64,000 bases of DNA from Polaribacter cellanae (GCF_017569185.1 NZ_CP071869.1:2718001-2782000), one strand, 5' to 3'; positions 26,022-35,297 are shown, counted from the first letter of the stretch. Notes: generated by a model not told the origin, from the letters alone. Numbers and translations are program-made.

Positions 26022-28388
26022 ATGAAAACAAAACTACTTATTGCATTATTGTTTGTGAGCATACAAATTATAAGTGCACAAAGCACAACATCAATTCCCG
26101 ATGAAAATTTCGAGAAATTTCTTATCAAAAGAGGTATAGACTCAGATGGTACTGTAAATGGAAAAGTTTTAACATCCGATATAATTGATGTAACTTTTTT
26201 ATCAATTGGAATTGTAGATAATGTAAGAGATTTAACAGGTTTAGGAAGTTTTACTGCACTTAAAGAACTTTACATTCAAGACAATTACTTGCCAAATTTA
26301 AATTTTACTGGAAACACAAATTTAAAAATACTTTCGTTAAGTGGTACAGATACAAAAAGTTTAAATATTAGCAACAATACAAAACTTACAGAATTAGGAA
26401 TTTATGGAAGTTTAGACGATACTGCAGAGATAAATATTTCAAATAATATACACTTAACTAAGTTAAATATTACACGTTCTCAATTAACTACCATAGATAT
26501 TTCTAAAAATATTAATTTAATAGAGGTGTTACTATCAGAGAATCAATTTACTGCTTTAGATGTTTCTAAAAATGTAAATTTAGTTGATTTGAATTGTGCA
26601 AAAAATAAGATTTCTACTATCGATGTTTCTAATTTAACAGCATTAGCACAAATAGATATTTCCGAGAATACGCTTACTCAGTTAGACCTTTCTAATAATA
26701 TACAGCTTACGCATTTAGACGTTCAAAATAATAAATTAACCTCTATAGACTTAACTGCAAACACAAATTTAAGGTTTGTAAGATTACAAAACAATAAGTT
26801 AACTTTTGTAAATATTAAAAATGGAAACAACACAAATATTAGTGTTTTTAGAAGTATAAACAATCCTAATTTAAAATGCATTAAAGTAGATAATAAGACA
26901 TTTAGTACTAAATCTAATTGGGGAAAAGATACAACCAGCAGATTTTCAGAAGAATGTAATCCACAAACCTATATTGCAGACACTAATTTCGAAAATTATT
27001 TAGAATTTAAAGGCTTAGGAAATGGAGAAAATAACGACAATTCTGTAGACACAGATAAAATTAAAAACGTAACAACCTTAGATATTAGTGACGAAAATAT
27101 TACAGATTTAACAGGAATAGAAGCATTTGTAAACCTTGTTACTTTAGATGCAAGTTCCAATTCAATAACCAAGATAGATGTATCTAAGAATGTAAAATTA
27201 GAGGTGTTAAACATTGCTCAAAACCCAACAAAAGCAATAGATGTTAGTAAAAACACAAAACTAACCAACTTAAATGTTTCTGGAAATCAGTTAACAACTT
27301 TAAATGTAACCCAAAACACAGCATTAACGGTTTTAGATGCAAAATTAAATAAACTTACAACTATAGATTTAAGTAAAAATATTGCTTTAAAAGAGCTAAA
27401 CATTAGTTCTAATAAGCTTACAAGTTTAAACCTTTCTAAGCTAGTAAATTTAGAAAGATTAGACTGTTTTAGTAGCGAACTTCCTGCAATCGATATTTCT
27501 AAAAACAAAAAATTATATTATGCAGATTTAAGTGGAAACGAATTAGAAAACTTAGATACGTATGGAAACACTGCTTTAGGAAGGCTTAGAGTAGAATATA
27601 ATAAATTGAAATATTTAGACATCCAAAACAACAAAAATTTGGTCGAGTTAAACACTTCTTTTAACGAGTTAATTGGTTTGAATTTAAAAAATGACAAAAA
27701 CAATATTTTATTTAATATCAATTTAAAAAACAATCTTAATTTAACTTGCGTAGAAGTAGATAATGTAAATTTTAGCACAAATAATTGGACCAAAAGAGAT
27801 GCACAAACCACATTTTCTACAGATTGTGCTCCAGTGAATGACAATTGTGCCAATGCAATTCCATTAACATTTGGGCAACCAACCCCAGGAGATATTAATA
27901 GTGGAAATGCAAAGAATAACGCAACTTGTGTTACAGGAACTGTAATTGCAGATGTTTGGTTTTCTATAATTGTTCCGCAAACCAAAGAGTTTACCATTCA
28001 AGGAACAGCTTTTGGAGGCAAACTTAAATTTGCGGTTTACGATAATTGTACTGCAACAAATACTTTGGCTTGTGGCGAAAATATTATATTAACAAACCTT
28101 ACAGCTAGTGCTAAATTGTATTTAAAAGTTTGGTTAGAAAAAACGGGAAGTAGTAAATCTGCAAATTCCAAAAACGGAACCTTTACAATAACAGCCCAAG
28201 ACACCAGTGTTTTATCTGTAGATAATTTTGCGGAACTCAACAATCAGTTTTTGATGTATCCAAATCCAGCAAGTTCAAATTTTACGATTTCTTCGGAAAA
28301 TTCTAAAATAGAAAACATAGAAATTTATAGGCGCTTTCATAAAACAACGCATCCCTTGTTTTTACGAGGGATTTGTTGTATTTTGTAG
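26022..28388 (+). CDS. LRR T9SS protein truncated by an insertion sequence
   Basis: The 788-aa reading frame has a signal peptide (MKTKLLIALLFVSIQIISA), two blocks of short leucine-rich repeats of about 20-21 residues (pattern NTKLTNLNVSGNQLTTLNV; residues 60-290 and 340-590), each opened by a cap like NFEKFLIKRGIDSDG, a jelly-roll-like domain with conserved Cys (NDNCANAIPL, residues 605-725), and the start of a type A sorting domain (FLMYPNPASSNFTISSEN). From codon 770 on, residues come from the IS left end. The missing tail lies beyond the IS at 29976-30127; the joined gene would encode 817 aa. Without the tail, T9SS export should fail. Confidence 0.9.
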   Translation: MKTKLLIALLFVSIQIISAQSTTSIPDENFEKFLIKRGIDSDGTVNGKVLTSDIIDVTFLSIGIVDNVRDLTGLGSFTALKELYIQDNYLPNLNFTGNTNLKILSLSGTDTKSLNISNNTKLTELGIYGSLDDTAEINISNNIHLTKLNITRSQLTTIDISKNINLIEVLLSENQFTALDVSKNVNLVDLNCAKNKISTIDVSNLTALAQIDISENTLTQLDLSNNIQLTHLDVQNNKLTSIDLTANTNLRFVRLQNNKLTFVNIKNGNNTNISVFRSINNPNLKCIKVDNKTFSTKSNWGKDTTSRFSEECNPQTYIADTNFENYLEFKGLGNGENNDNSVDTDKIKNVTTLDISDENITDLTGIEAFVNLVTLDASSNSITKIDVSKNVKLEVLNIAQNPTKAIDVSKNTKLTNLNVSGNQLTTLNVTQNTALTVLDAKLNKLTTIDLSKNIALKELNISSNKLTSLNLSKLVNLERLDCFSSELPAIDISKNKKLYYADLSGNELENLDTYGNTALGRLRVEYNKLKYLDIQNNKNLVELNTSFNELIGLNLKNDKNNILFNINLKNNLNLTCVEVDNVNFSTNNWTKRDAQTTFSTDCAPVNDNCANAIPLTFGQPTPGDINSGNAKNNATCVTGTVIADVWFSIIVPQTKEFTIQGTAFGGKLKFAVYDNCTATNTLACGENIILTNLTASAKLYLKVWLEKTGSSKSANSKNGTFTITAQDTSVLSVDNFAELNNQFLMYPNPASSNFTISSENSKIENIEIYRRFHKTTHPLFLRGICCIL
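28324..28329. repeat. IS target-site duplication, left copy
   Basis: TTTATA directly left of the IS end; the same six bases follow the right end at 29976-29981. Confidence 0.85.
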
Positions 28389-28449
28389 CTATAATAAACC
28401 CCGAAAATGGCCAATATAGGCAAAAAACGGGGTTTTAATTTCGACAATT

Positions 28450-29806
28450 ATGAAAGTACGAAGAATTTCTGAAATGCAACACCGCATTTCAATTTTTTCC
28501 CCTCAGCGAGAATTATGATGCTCATTATGCGCGATTTTTAGAGGGAGATTTAGGTAAAATCTACTCTGCAATTCCTTGGAATGATTTAGTTAGCTCTTTT
28601 GGTATTTCTGAACAATCAAAAGGGAGAAACTATCTTTTTAGCCCTAAAGGAAGACTAGGTTTAATGTTTTTAAAACATTATGCTAATTGTTCAGATAGAA
28701 AATTGATTGAACAACTAAACTCGAATTTAGACTATCAATTTTTCTGTGATATAGAACTAGGTTTTGAACGTTTAACAAACTATAAAATAGTGAGCCAAAT
28801 ACGTTGTGAATTAGCAGAGAAACTCGATATTAATTCCATAGAAAAAATTCTATTCAACTCTTGGAAAAACGAAATTGAAAACCCCAATCAAATTGTAATG
28901 GATGCTACTTGTTATGAAAGTGAAGTTCGTTACCCTAGCATCCAAAAATTACTTTGGGAGTCGGTTCATTGGTTGTACAATCAATTACGTAAAACCTGCT
29001 CTATATTAGGGGTTAAAATGATTAGAAGTAAATATATCAAGTGGAAAAAGCGTTATCAAGGATTTAGTAAAATGCGAAGAAAAACCAAGTCGAAACGTAT
29101 TTCATTAACCCGAGGTTTACTCAATCTGTTAAGTAAATTTATCAACTTTGAAAAAGAGTTGTCAGAAAATCACAATATTGAGTTTATAGCTTTGTATTAT
29201 AAGCGAATAAATACAATTCAAAGGATTTACAAACAACAAAAAGATCATTTTGATACAGGAGAAAAAATCAAAGATAGAATTGTAAGCATTCAAAAGGATT
29301 ATATTCGTCCTATTGTTCGAGGAAAGGAAGTAAAACCTGTTGAATTTGGAGCAAAAGTTAACAAAGTTCAAATTGATGGAATTAGCTTTATCGAACATAT
29401 TAACTTTAATGCATTTCATGAAGGAAATCGTTTTATTCAAACAGTCCAAAAAGCACAAGGATTAACTCGAAAAAAAGTAAAAATAGCTGGAGCAGATAAA
29501 ATTTATGCCACCAATAAAAATAGAAAACACTGTAGTTCTAAGAACATAGAAACAGACTTTATCCCCAAGGGAAAAAAGCCGAAAAATCATAAAGAAAAAA
29601 AGCAACTTAGAGCTATTATCGCAAAAGAAAGAGCTACAAGATTAGAAGGTTCTTTTGGAAAGGATAAAGAATATTATCACTTACGAAAAATAAAAGCCAA
29701 AACTAAAAAGAATGAAATTCTATGGATATTCTTTGGAATACACACAGGGAATGCTCTTGAAATTGGCCGAAGAAAAATAGCTAAAACAGCACAACAAGTA
29801 GCCTAA
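28450..29806 (+). CDS. IS transposase (DDE), N-terminus in another frame
   Basis: The main open frame from ATG 28664 gives 380 aa and contains a DUF772-like start (GLMFLKHYANCSDRKLIEQL), the first acidic residue in VMDATCYESEV, the second in IAGADKIYA and the Glu in RLEGSFGKDKEYYHL, followed by basic C-terminal residues. Coding similarity extends upstream of 28664 in the same frame (SENYDAHYARFLEGDLGKIY), while the only good start, ATG 28450 (MKVRRISEMQHRISIFS), is one frame off. The shift falls on a T6C4 tract near 28494-28503. It is either programmed frameshifting or an inactivating insertion. Confidence 0.8.
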
Positions 29807-29895
29807 ATTTGAAGCATTGAATATAGTTTTACGGGAGAGGTATGTCTTGTCGGGAAATTTTTAAGAAACTGAACCCTTAAAACAGCTTTAAAACA

Positions 29896-29936
29896 AAAAT
29901 TGAGGGTAGAATTTAAATAATTCTGCCCTCAATTTT
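29896..29936. terminator. Stem-loop near the IS right end
   Basis: An 18-nt stem (AAAATTGAGGGTAGAATT, 29896-29913, pairing with 29919-29936, one wobble) with a 5-nt loop and T-rich 3' side. It lies downstream of the transposase and may stop transcription leaving the IS. Confidence 0.6.
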
Positions 29937-29975
29937 AGCTACATTTCTAAAAATAACCTATTTTCTGAATGTGCC

Positions 29976-30127
29976 TTTATAATTTTTTAGGAAAAAAGGT
30001 GTTCCATAAAAAAGTAAACAACACTTCTAAAATAGAGTTGAATACCTCCGAATTTTCAAAAGGAATTTATTTAATCAAAATAAAATCAGCAAATAAAATT
30101 ACTTCAAAAAAATTAATAATTAATTAA
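29976..30127 (+). pseudogene. Detached 3' end of the LRR T9SS gene (sorting-domain tail)
   Basis: Starting with the right TTTATA copy (29976-29981), the frame continues the interrupted gene: EIYNFLGKKVFHKKV, then IELNTSEFSKGIYLIKI and a final SKKLIIN before TAA at 30125-30127. This is the last about 48 residues of a type A T9SS C-terminal domain. It has no start of its own. Confidence 0.9.
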
Positions 30128-30138
30128 AAATCGAAATT

Positions 30139-30864
30139 ATGAAACCAACAAAAAGCACCCAAATTTTTCTTACAATTTTAGCTTTTATAGGCACAATTGT
30201 TTTTACATCTTGTAGCAGTAATAATAACGATATAGAAGAACAAGAACTGTCTGAAATTGTTATGAAAAACTTTGTAGAGGACATTAAAAATATGGCTGTT
30301 CCTTCCAATTTATCAAACTCACAAAACCAATATGCACAGCAAGCAAATGCGCAATTCGAATTTCTAAAAACAATAGGAAGTTCTTATGCAACACTATTTA
30401 CAGTTCCTACAAATGCAGTAGCAGCAAAACTATCAAGAAAATTTGCTGGAAAATCTAACTCTTTTACATCTAAAACTTACACTTGGTCTGCAAATGGAAC
30501 ATCAATTACGTACACAATAACAGAAAATTCCGATCGATATTCTTTTACTTACAACATTGTATCTAGCGATTTTACTGGGAAATTTATGGATGGCTACCAA
30601 CTAAAAGATGGTAGTTATGCAGAAGTTAGTTTATATGCAAACAACCAAACTGTATCTACCATTAAATGGTGGGTTACCAACGAAATTACAAAAATTCAAT
30701 TCGAAGCAGACAATAACAAACTCGTTTTAGAATTAAATACAAGCGATAATTCTGGAAGTATAAAAGTGTACGAAAGTTCTTTTTTATCGGCTCTTTTTAA
30801 ATGGAATGCAAATGGAACAGGAAGTTATACAGATTATAATACCAACGAAACATATACTTGGTAA
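30139..30864 (+). CDS. Hypothetical lipoprotein
   Basis: A 241-aa predicted lipoprotein; the signal peptide ends with a lipobox FTSC (Cys near residue 26) followed by SSNNND. The body is Ser/Thr/Asn-rich with beta-type strands (YTWSANGTSITYTITENSDR, and a C-terminal FKWNANGTGSYTDYN). I do not recognise the family. It lies 11 bp after the stop of the interrupted LRR gene, so the IS probably separates it from its normal promoter. It ends in a terminator at 30931. Confidence 0.65.
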   Translation: MKPTKSTQIFLTILAFIGTIVFTSCSSNNNDIEEQELSEIVMKNFVEDIKNMAVPSNLSNSQNQYAQQANAQFEFLKTIGSSYATLFTVPTNAVAAKLSRKFAGKSNSFTSKTYTWSANGTSITYTITENSDRYSFTYNIVSSDFTGKFMDGYQLKDGSYAEVSLYANNQTVSTIKWWVTNEITKIQFEADNNKLVLELNTSDNSGSIKVYESSFLSALFKWNANGTGSYTDYNTNETYTW

Positions 30865-30930
30865 AGTGTCCTATAAAATAAATAGCACAATTATCAATTT
30901 TTAATTAGGGGTTATTATTTTTAATTGTGT

Positions 30931-30964
30931 AAACAGCATTAAAGAAATTTTAATGCTGTTTTTT
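30931..30964 (+). terminator. Terminator after the hypothetical lipoprotein
   Basis: AACAGCATTAAA pairs with TTTAATGCTGTT around a short loop, followed by a T-run. Confidence 0.8.
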
Positions 30965-31015
30965 ATGGCACGAACTTTGATTTAACAAAGTCTTAACATA
31001 TAAAACTTTCTAATT

Positions 31016-31756
31016 ATGAAAAACCTAAAAAAACTACCAACCAAACAATTAGAAAAGTTCTCTAACATTTTTACTCAGTTAGGACTTGTATTAGTGCTCT
31101 TTGTTGTGTACATCACCTTAGAACACCAAACCGAAGAAAAAACAATAAAAACTCTGGGAATAAGCAATGTAGAACAAATTTATATTGAACCCGATGAAAA
31201 TTTCGTTTTTCAAAAAGAAGTAAAACCAAAACCAAAACCTCAAGCTCAAAAACCTCAAGTTTTTATTCCAGAAGAGGTTGTAAAAGTAGATAACAATATA
31301 ACTGAAACAATTGTTGATACTCCCAAAGAAGATCCAGTAGTTTTAAATCTAGACGATATTGTAACAGTAGATATTCCTGAAGAAGACCCTGTTGTAAACG
31401 ATGTTCCTTTTATAAATATTGAAGATGCACCCGTTTTTAAAGGTTGTGAAGGTTTATCTAAAGAAGAAAATAAACGTTGTTTCGATAAAAAAATGAAACA
31501 ATTCGTGCAACGTAATTTCGACGCTGGTTTGGCAAGTGAATTAGGTTTAAGAGCTGGGAAATATAAAATTCAAACGCAGTTTTTAATAGATGATAAAGGA
31601 AACGTTGTCGATATTAAAATTAGAGCACCTCATAAAAAATTGGAAAAAGAAACCAACGATTTAATTAAAAAATTACCAAGATTTACACCAGGAAAACAAC
31701 GAAACAGACCTGTTAGAGTTCGATACACACTGCCCATCTCTTTTAGTGTAGAATAA
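31016..31756 (+). CDS. TonB-like energy transducer
   Basis: A 246-aa inner-membrane protein. One membrane segment lies at about residues 20-38 (FTQLGLVLVLFVVYITL), followed by a periplasm-spanning linker rich in Pro/Lys/Glu (KEVKPKPKPQAQKPQ) and a C-terminal TonB_C domain (residues 145-246) ending VRVRYTLPISFSVE. TonB proteins pass proton-motive energy to outer-membrane receptors. It stands alone between two terminators; no ExbB/ExbD gene is adjacent, though ExbD genes occur at 62-63.5 kb. The two Cys in KGCEGL and KRCFDKK also appear in the RemB-like protein nearby. Confidence 0.85.
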   Translation: MKNLKKLPTKQLEKFSNIFTQLGLVLVLFVVYITLEHQTEEKTIKTLGISNVEQIYIEPDENFVFQKEVKPKPKPQAQKPQVFIPEEVVKVDNNITETIVDTPKEDPVVLNLDDIVTVDIPEEDPVVNDVPFINIEDAPVFKGCEGLSKEENKRCFDKKMKQFVQRNFDAGLASELGLRAGKYKIQTQFLIDDKGNVVDIKIRAPHKKLEKETNDLIKKLPRFTPGKQRNRPVRVRYTLPISFSVE

Positions 31757-31766
31757 AAAACAATTA

Positions 31767-31793
31767 AACCCAGCTGAAAAGTTGGGTTTTTTT
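31767..31793 (+). terminator. Terminator after the TonB-like gene
   Basis: AACCCAGCT pairs with AGTTGGGTT (one wobble) around GAAA, followed by T7. Confidence 0.8.
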
Positions 31794-31842
31794 ATGCAAC
31801 TTAAAAATGAAATCTCTTTACATACTTAATACAAGGTTTTAG

Positions 31843-31850
31843 TACATTTG
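31843..31850 (+). promoter_or_regulatory. Promoter -7 box 4 nt before the deoC ATG
   Basis: TACATTTG, then TAAG, then ATG at 31855; predicts a leaderless deoC transcript. Confidence 0.5.
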
Positions 31851-31854
31851 TAAG

Positions 31855-32601
31855 ATGGATATCAATCGATTTTTAGATGCTACCTATTTAAAAACTGCAG
31901 CACAAGCACAAATTTCTGAAGCAGAAAATTTGCAAAATGTAATTGCATTGGTAGAAGAAGCAATTCTGTACGATTATAAGTTAATTATGATTCGCGCAAA
32001 ATACATTTCTATTGTAAAAAGATTGTTAGCAGATGCAAAATTTTCTATTTTAACAGGAACTGTAATTGGTTTTCATGAAGGAACATCTACTATAGAAGAA
32101 AAATTACAAGAAGCACAAAAAGCCATTAATTTAGGCGCAGACGAGTTAGATTTTGTAATAAATTACAAAGCTTTTAAAGAAGGAAACATTAATTTAATAA
32201 CCCAAGAAGTAACCAAAGGCACAAATCTTTGCCTTAAAAACCATAAAGTCGCAAAATGGATTATAGAAGTTGCAGCCTTAACAAATGAAGAAATAATTGT
32301 AATTTCACAATTGATTAAAAAAATCGTTTTAGAGAATTTCGGAGAAGAAAACGCAAAAAATGTATTTGTAAAATCTTCCACAGGTTTTTTTAAGACAGAA
32401 AATGGCAAACCAAATGGAGCAACTTTAGAAATTATGAAAATAATTTCCGAAAACGCAAAACCATTAAAAATTAAAGCAGCTGGTGGTGTAAGAGATTACG
32501 AAACCGCTTTAAAAATGCTTTCTTTAGGAGTAGATAGAATAGGGACCTCTTCTTCGAAAGCAATTGTAACTAAAGAAATAAACACAAAAGAAGAATATTA
32601 A
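31855..32601 (+). CDS. deoC: Deoxyribose-phosphate aldolase
   Basis: Splits 2-deoxyribose-5-phosphate into acetaldehyde and glyceraldehyde-3-phosphate in nucleoside breakdown. It has 248 aa, normal for the family. Family segments are ADELDFVINYKAFKEG (about residues 94-109), the Schiff-base lysine in VFVKSSTGF (about 171-179) and LKIKAAGGVRDYETALKML (about 203-221). It is followed after 2 bp by an acetyltransferase gene with a TTG start. Confidence 0.95.
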   Translation: MDINRFLDATYLKTAAQAQISEAENLQNVIALVEEAILYDYKLIMIRAKYISIVKRLLADAKFSILTGTVIGFHEGTSTIEEKLQEAQKAINLGADELDFVINYKAFKEGNINLITQEVTKGTNLCLKNHKVAKWIIEVAALTNEEIIVISQLIKKIVLENFGEENAKNVFVKSSTGFFKTENGKPNGATLEIMKIISENAKPLKIKAAGGVRDYETALKMLSLGVDRIGTSSSKAIVTKEINTKEEY

Positions 32602-32603
32602 TT

Positions 32604-33176
32604 TTGAAAAATTATTTCGCACATGAAACTGCAATAATAGACGCAAATTGTGCTATTGGAAAAGACACCAAAATATGGCATTTTAGTCATATTATGGCTA
32701 ATTGCGAAATTGGAGAAGCGTGTAACATTGGTCAGAATGTGGTGGTTTCTCCCAGAGCAATTTTGGGCAAAAATGTAAAAGTGCAAAACAATGTTTCTAT
32801 TTATACAGGCGTTATTTGCGAAGACGATGTTTTTTTAGGACCTTCTATGGTTTTTACAAACGTAATAAACCCAAGAAGTGCCATTAAAAGACAAAACGAA
32901 TATTTAGAAACCATAGTAAAAAAAGGCGCAAGTATTGGTGCAAATGCAACCATTGTTTGTGGTAATAATATTGGCGAATATGCTTTTGTTGGAGCAGGAA
33001 CAGTGGTTACAAAAGAAATTTTACCTTATGCTTTGGTCGTTGGAAATCCATCTAAGCAAATTGGTTGGGTTAGCGAATATGGGCACAGACTAAATTTCGA
33101 CGAAAAAGGTTTTGCAATTTGTAAAGAAACCAAACAAGAATATCAATTAAAAAACAATACAGTTATAAAGTTATAA
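32604..33176 (+). CDS. Left-handed beta-helix N-acetyltransferase (WbpD/WlbB-like)
   Basis: A 190-aa hexapeptide-repeat acyltransferase. Hexapeptide turns run from residue 10 to 150 (IGKDTKIWHFSHI, IGQNVVVSPRAILG, IGANATIVCGNNIG) and the segment SIYTGVICEDDVFLGPSMVF is typical of UDP-sugar amine N-acetyltransferases such as WbpD/WlbB, which act in O-antigen sugar synthesis. The sugar is not provable here. The start is a TTG at 32604, 2 bp after deoC; the RemB-like gene follows after 1 bp, so the three genes form an operon. Confidence 0.85.
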   Translation: MKNYFAHETAIIDANCAIGKDTKIWHFSHIMANCEIGEACNIGQNVVVSPRAILGKNVKVQNNVSIYTGVICEDDVFLGPSMVFTNVINPRSAIKRQNEYLETIVKKGASIGANATIVCGNNIGEYAFVGAGTVVTKEILPYALVVGNPSKQIGWVSEYGHRLNFDEKGFAICKETKQEYQLKNNTVIKL

Positions 33177-33177
33177 G

Positions 33178-35241
33178 ATGCTAAAAAAATACGTATTTCT
33201 AGTTTTATTATTTCCCACAATATTTTACGCACAAACAGAAAGATATCCAGTTTTCGATGTTTGTAAAGGAGCAGATATTTCTAATATCGAAGACTGTTTT
33301 CTATCAACAACCAAAAAACATTTTTTTGCAGAATTTAAAACGCCACCAATCGTAGAAAACGAAAATTATACAGGAGTAGCTACTGTTTTGTTTATGGTTA
33401 CAGATAAGGGAGAGTTTAAAATTATTTATGTAAACACACCATACGAAGCTATAAAAAAAGAAGTGGAAAGAGCTTTTAAAGTATTTCCAAAAATTTCTCC
33501 AGCAAGATACAACAATCACAATATAGAAATGAAGTTCGAGCTTCCCATAAAATTTCCAATTGTAAGAAATATGGAAGTTAAAAAAATAACAAAAAATACA
33601 GCACCAAAAGAAGATTTATTCGCAATCGTAGAAAAAAGCAGAATTGCAGATTCTACTTTCTTAGAACACAATAGCCAGTTAAACATTCCATTTACACACC
33701 AAAGATATGTAGATTATGAATTTGCAATGCACAAAGCAGATGGAACACACACAGCTTCGAAACCTTATACGTATAATGAAGTTAATAAATATTTCAACTT
33801 AACAGAGCATAAAAAGAAATTTTTAAAACCAGAAATAAGGTCTTGGGTTGGTAATAAAATTTGGAACGAACATTTGTTGCAAGTTAAAAAGAAAGATTTT
33901 TGGCTAACATTAGATTTTTTGTTAGATGTACAATTAGGTAAAGACAATTCTGATGTTTCTTATACGTATAACAATTCCCGGATTTTAACCGTAAATGGAG
34001 GTTTGGGCGATAAATTTTCTTACTCTGCCACTGTTTATGAAAGTCAAGGAAGATTTGCAGATTATTTTAATAGTTATATTTCTAATCGTTCTTTATTAAC
34101 AAGACCAAAAAACTCTGAAGGTTTGGTGCCAGGAAGAGGAAAAGCAAAAGGATTTAAAGAAGATAGTTTCGATTATCCTGTTGCAGAAGGATATTTATCT
34201 TATCAACCCAATAAATTTATGCAGTTTCAATTTGGAAATGGGAAAAATTTTATTGGAGATGGTTATAGGTCTTTTATACTTTCGGATGTTTCTTCGCCAA
34301 CGACTTATTTAAAAATGAAAGTCGATTTCTGGAAATTACAATATACCAATGTTTGGATGTGGAATACAGAACCCTCTATTTCTGCACTCTCGAATCCGAA
34401 TGAACATGCAAGAAAATACATTGCAGCACATTTTCTAAGCTTAAATATTACCAAAAAATTAAATATTGGTTTTTTTGAAACTGCAATTTCATCAGGAGAA
34501 CAAGGTTTCGATGCTGGTTTCTTAAACCCAGTTATTTTCTATAGATCTGTAGAGTTTAATAGAGGAGAAGATGCAGGAAATGCCATTATTGGTTTAACAG
34601 GTAAATACAAGTTAACCAATAATATTTCTCTATATTCTCAATTAGTGGTAGATGAATTTTCAGTTGGAAATTTAAACAATTTAGCAGATTGGAGAAATAA
34701 ATTTGCGTATCAATTAGGAGCAAAATATTTTAATGCTTTTAATATTGATAATCTTTTTCTTCAATTAGAATATAACTATGCAAGACCTTACACATTTGCA
34801 CACAAATCGCCGATTTTAAACTACGGAAATTACAGTCAGCCAATGGGTCATTTATGGGGTGCAAACTTTTATGAAGCAATTGCAATTGCAAGATATACAA
34901 AAGATAGATGGAGTTTTAATGGAAAATTAACCTTAGGAAAAAAAGGATTCGATTTTGTAGATGAAACAGTTAGTTATGGAGGAAATATTTACCAATCTTA
35001 CGAAGATCGTTTTGGAGACACAGGAAATAAATTAGCACAAGGAAACACAGCAAATATTTTTATTGCAGATTTTCAAGGTAGTTATTTATTAAACCCTTCG
35101 AATAACTTAAGCCTTTTTGGCAGTTTTATGTATCGTAAATTTAGCCCAAAAGTAGCAACAACAGCCTATCCAGAAGGCAATACAGTATGGCTTTCTGCAG
35201 GAATAAAAGCAGACTTATTTAACTTTTATAAAGATTTTTAA
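33178..35241 (+). CDS. RemB-like outer-membrane protein (gliding motility/capsule-type barrel)
   Basis: A 687-aa exported protein with a signal peptide (VFLVLLFPTIFYAQ). Residues 22-130 form a TonB_C-like domain (YTGVATVLFMVTDKGEFKI, ending MKFELPIKFP); the remainder is a barrel-like run of amphipathic strands (for example FMQFQFGNGKNFIGDGYRSF and GANFYEAIAIARYTKDRWSF), as in Wzi/CapA-type capsule assembly proteins. From memory, the architecture and length fit RemB, a mobile surface protein of Flavobacterium gliding. The exact name is not certain. Cotranscription with the acetyltransferase supports a surface-polysaccharide link. Confidence 0.6.
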   Translation: MLKKYVFLVLLFPTIFYAQTERYPVFDVCKGADISNIEDCFLSTTKKHFFAEFKTPPIVENENYTGVATVLFMVTDKGEFKIIYVNTPYEAIKKEVERAFKVFPKISPARYNNHNIEMKFELPIKFPIVRNMEVKKITKNTAPKEDLFAIVEKSRIADSTFLEHNSQLNIPFTHQRYVDYEFAMHKADGTHTASKPYTYNEVNKYFNLTEHKKKFLKPEIRSWVGNKIWNEHLLQVKKKDFWLTLDFLLDVQLGKDNSDVSYTYNNSRILTVNGGLGDKFSYSATVYESQGRFADYFNSYISNRSLLTRPKNSEGLVPGRGKAKGFKEDSFDYPVAEGYLSYQPNKFMQFQFGNGKNFIGDGYRSFILSDVSSPTTYLKMKVDFWKLQYTNVWMWNTEPSISALSNPNEHARKYIAAHFLSLNITKKLNIGFFETAISSGEQGFDAGFLNPVIFYRSVEFNRGEDAGNAIIGLTGKYKLTNNISLYSQLVVDEFSVGNLNNLADWRNKFAYQLGAKYFNAFNIDNLFLQLEYNYARPYTFAHKSPILNYGNYSQPMGHLWGANFYEAIAIARYTKDRWSFNGKLTLGKKGFDFVDETVSYGGNIYQSYEDRFGDTGNKLAQGNTANIFIADFQGSYLLNPSNNLSLFGSFMYRKFSPKVATTAYPEGNTVWLSAGIKADLFNFYKDF

Positions 35242-35259
35242 TAATTTTTAACGAATTAA

Positions 35260-35292
35260 TTGTTTTTTAAATTAAAATATTACTTATATTTG
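35260..35292 (+). promoter_or_regulatory. Promoter of the candidate small RNA
   Basis: TTG at 35260-35262 (-33) and TATATTTG at 35285-35292 (-7) are separated by 22 nt, matching the Bacteroidetes consensus. Confidence 0.6.
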
Positions 35293-35297
35293 AATCG

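Larger units (their letters stand above)
28330..29975 (+). mobile_element. 1646-bp insertion sequence, IS5/IS1182-like
   Basis: Ends are imperfect inverted repeats: left GGCGCTTTCATAAAA and right (reverse complement) GGCACATTCAGAAAA, 12 of 15 identical. It is flanked by 6-bp TTTATA duplications. It carries one DDE transposase, a hairpin AAACCCCG/CGGGGTTT (28396-28403, 28428-28435) ahead of it, and an 18-bp stem-loop (29896-29936) after it. Removing the IS and one TTTATA restores a continuous LRR gene. Family name is tentative: the transposase has the DUF772-type N-terminus of IS5/IS1182 relatives. Confidence 0.92.

Noticed and set aside
29162..29458. 98-aa minus-strand ORF inside the transposase
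   Set aside because: Antisense shadow of the transposase; composition is that of reversed coding sequence.
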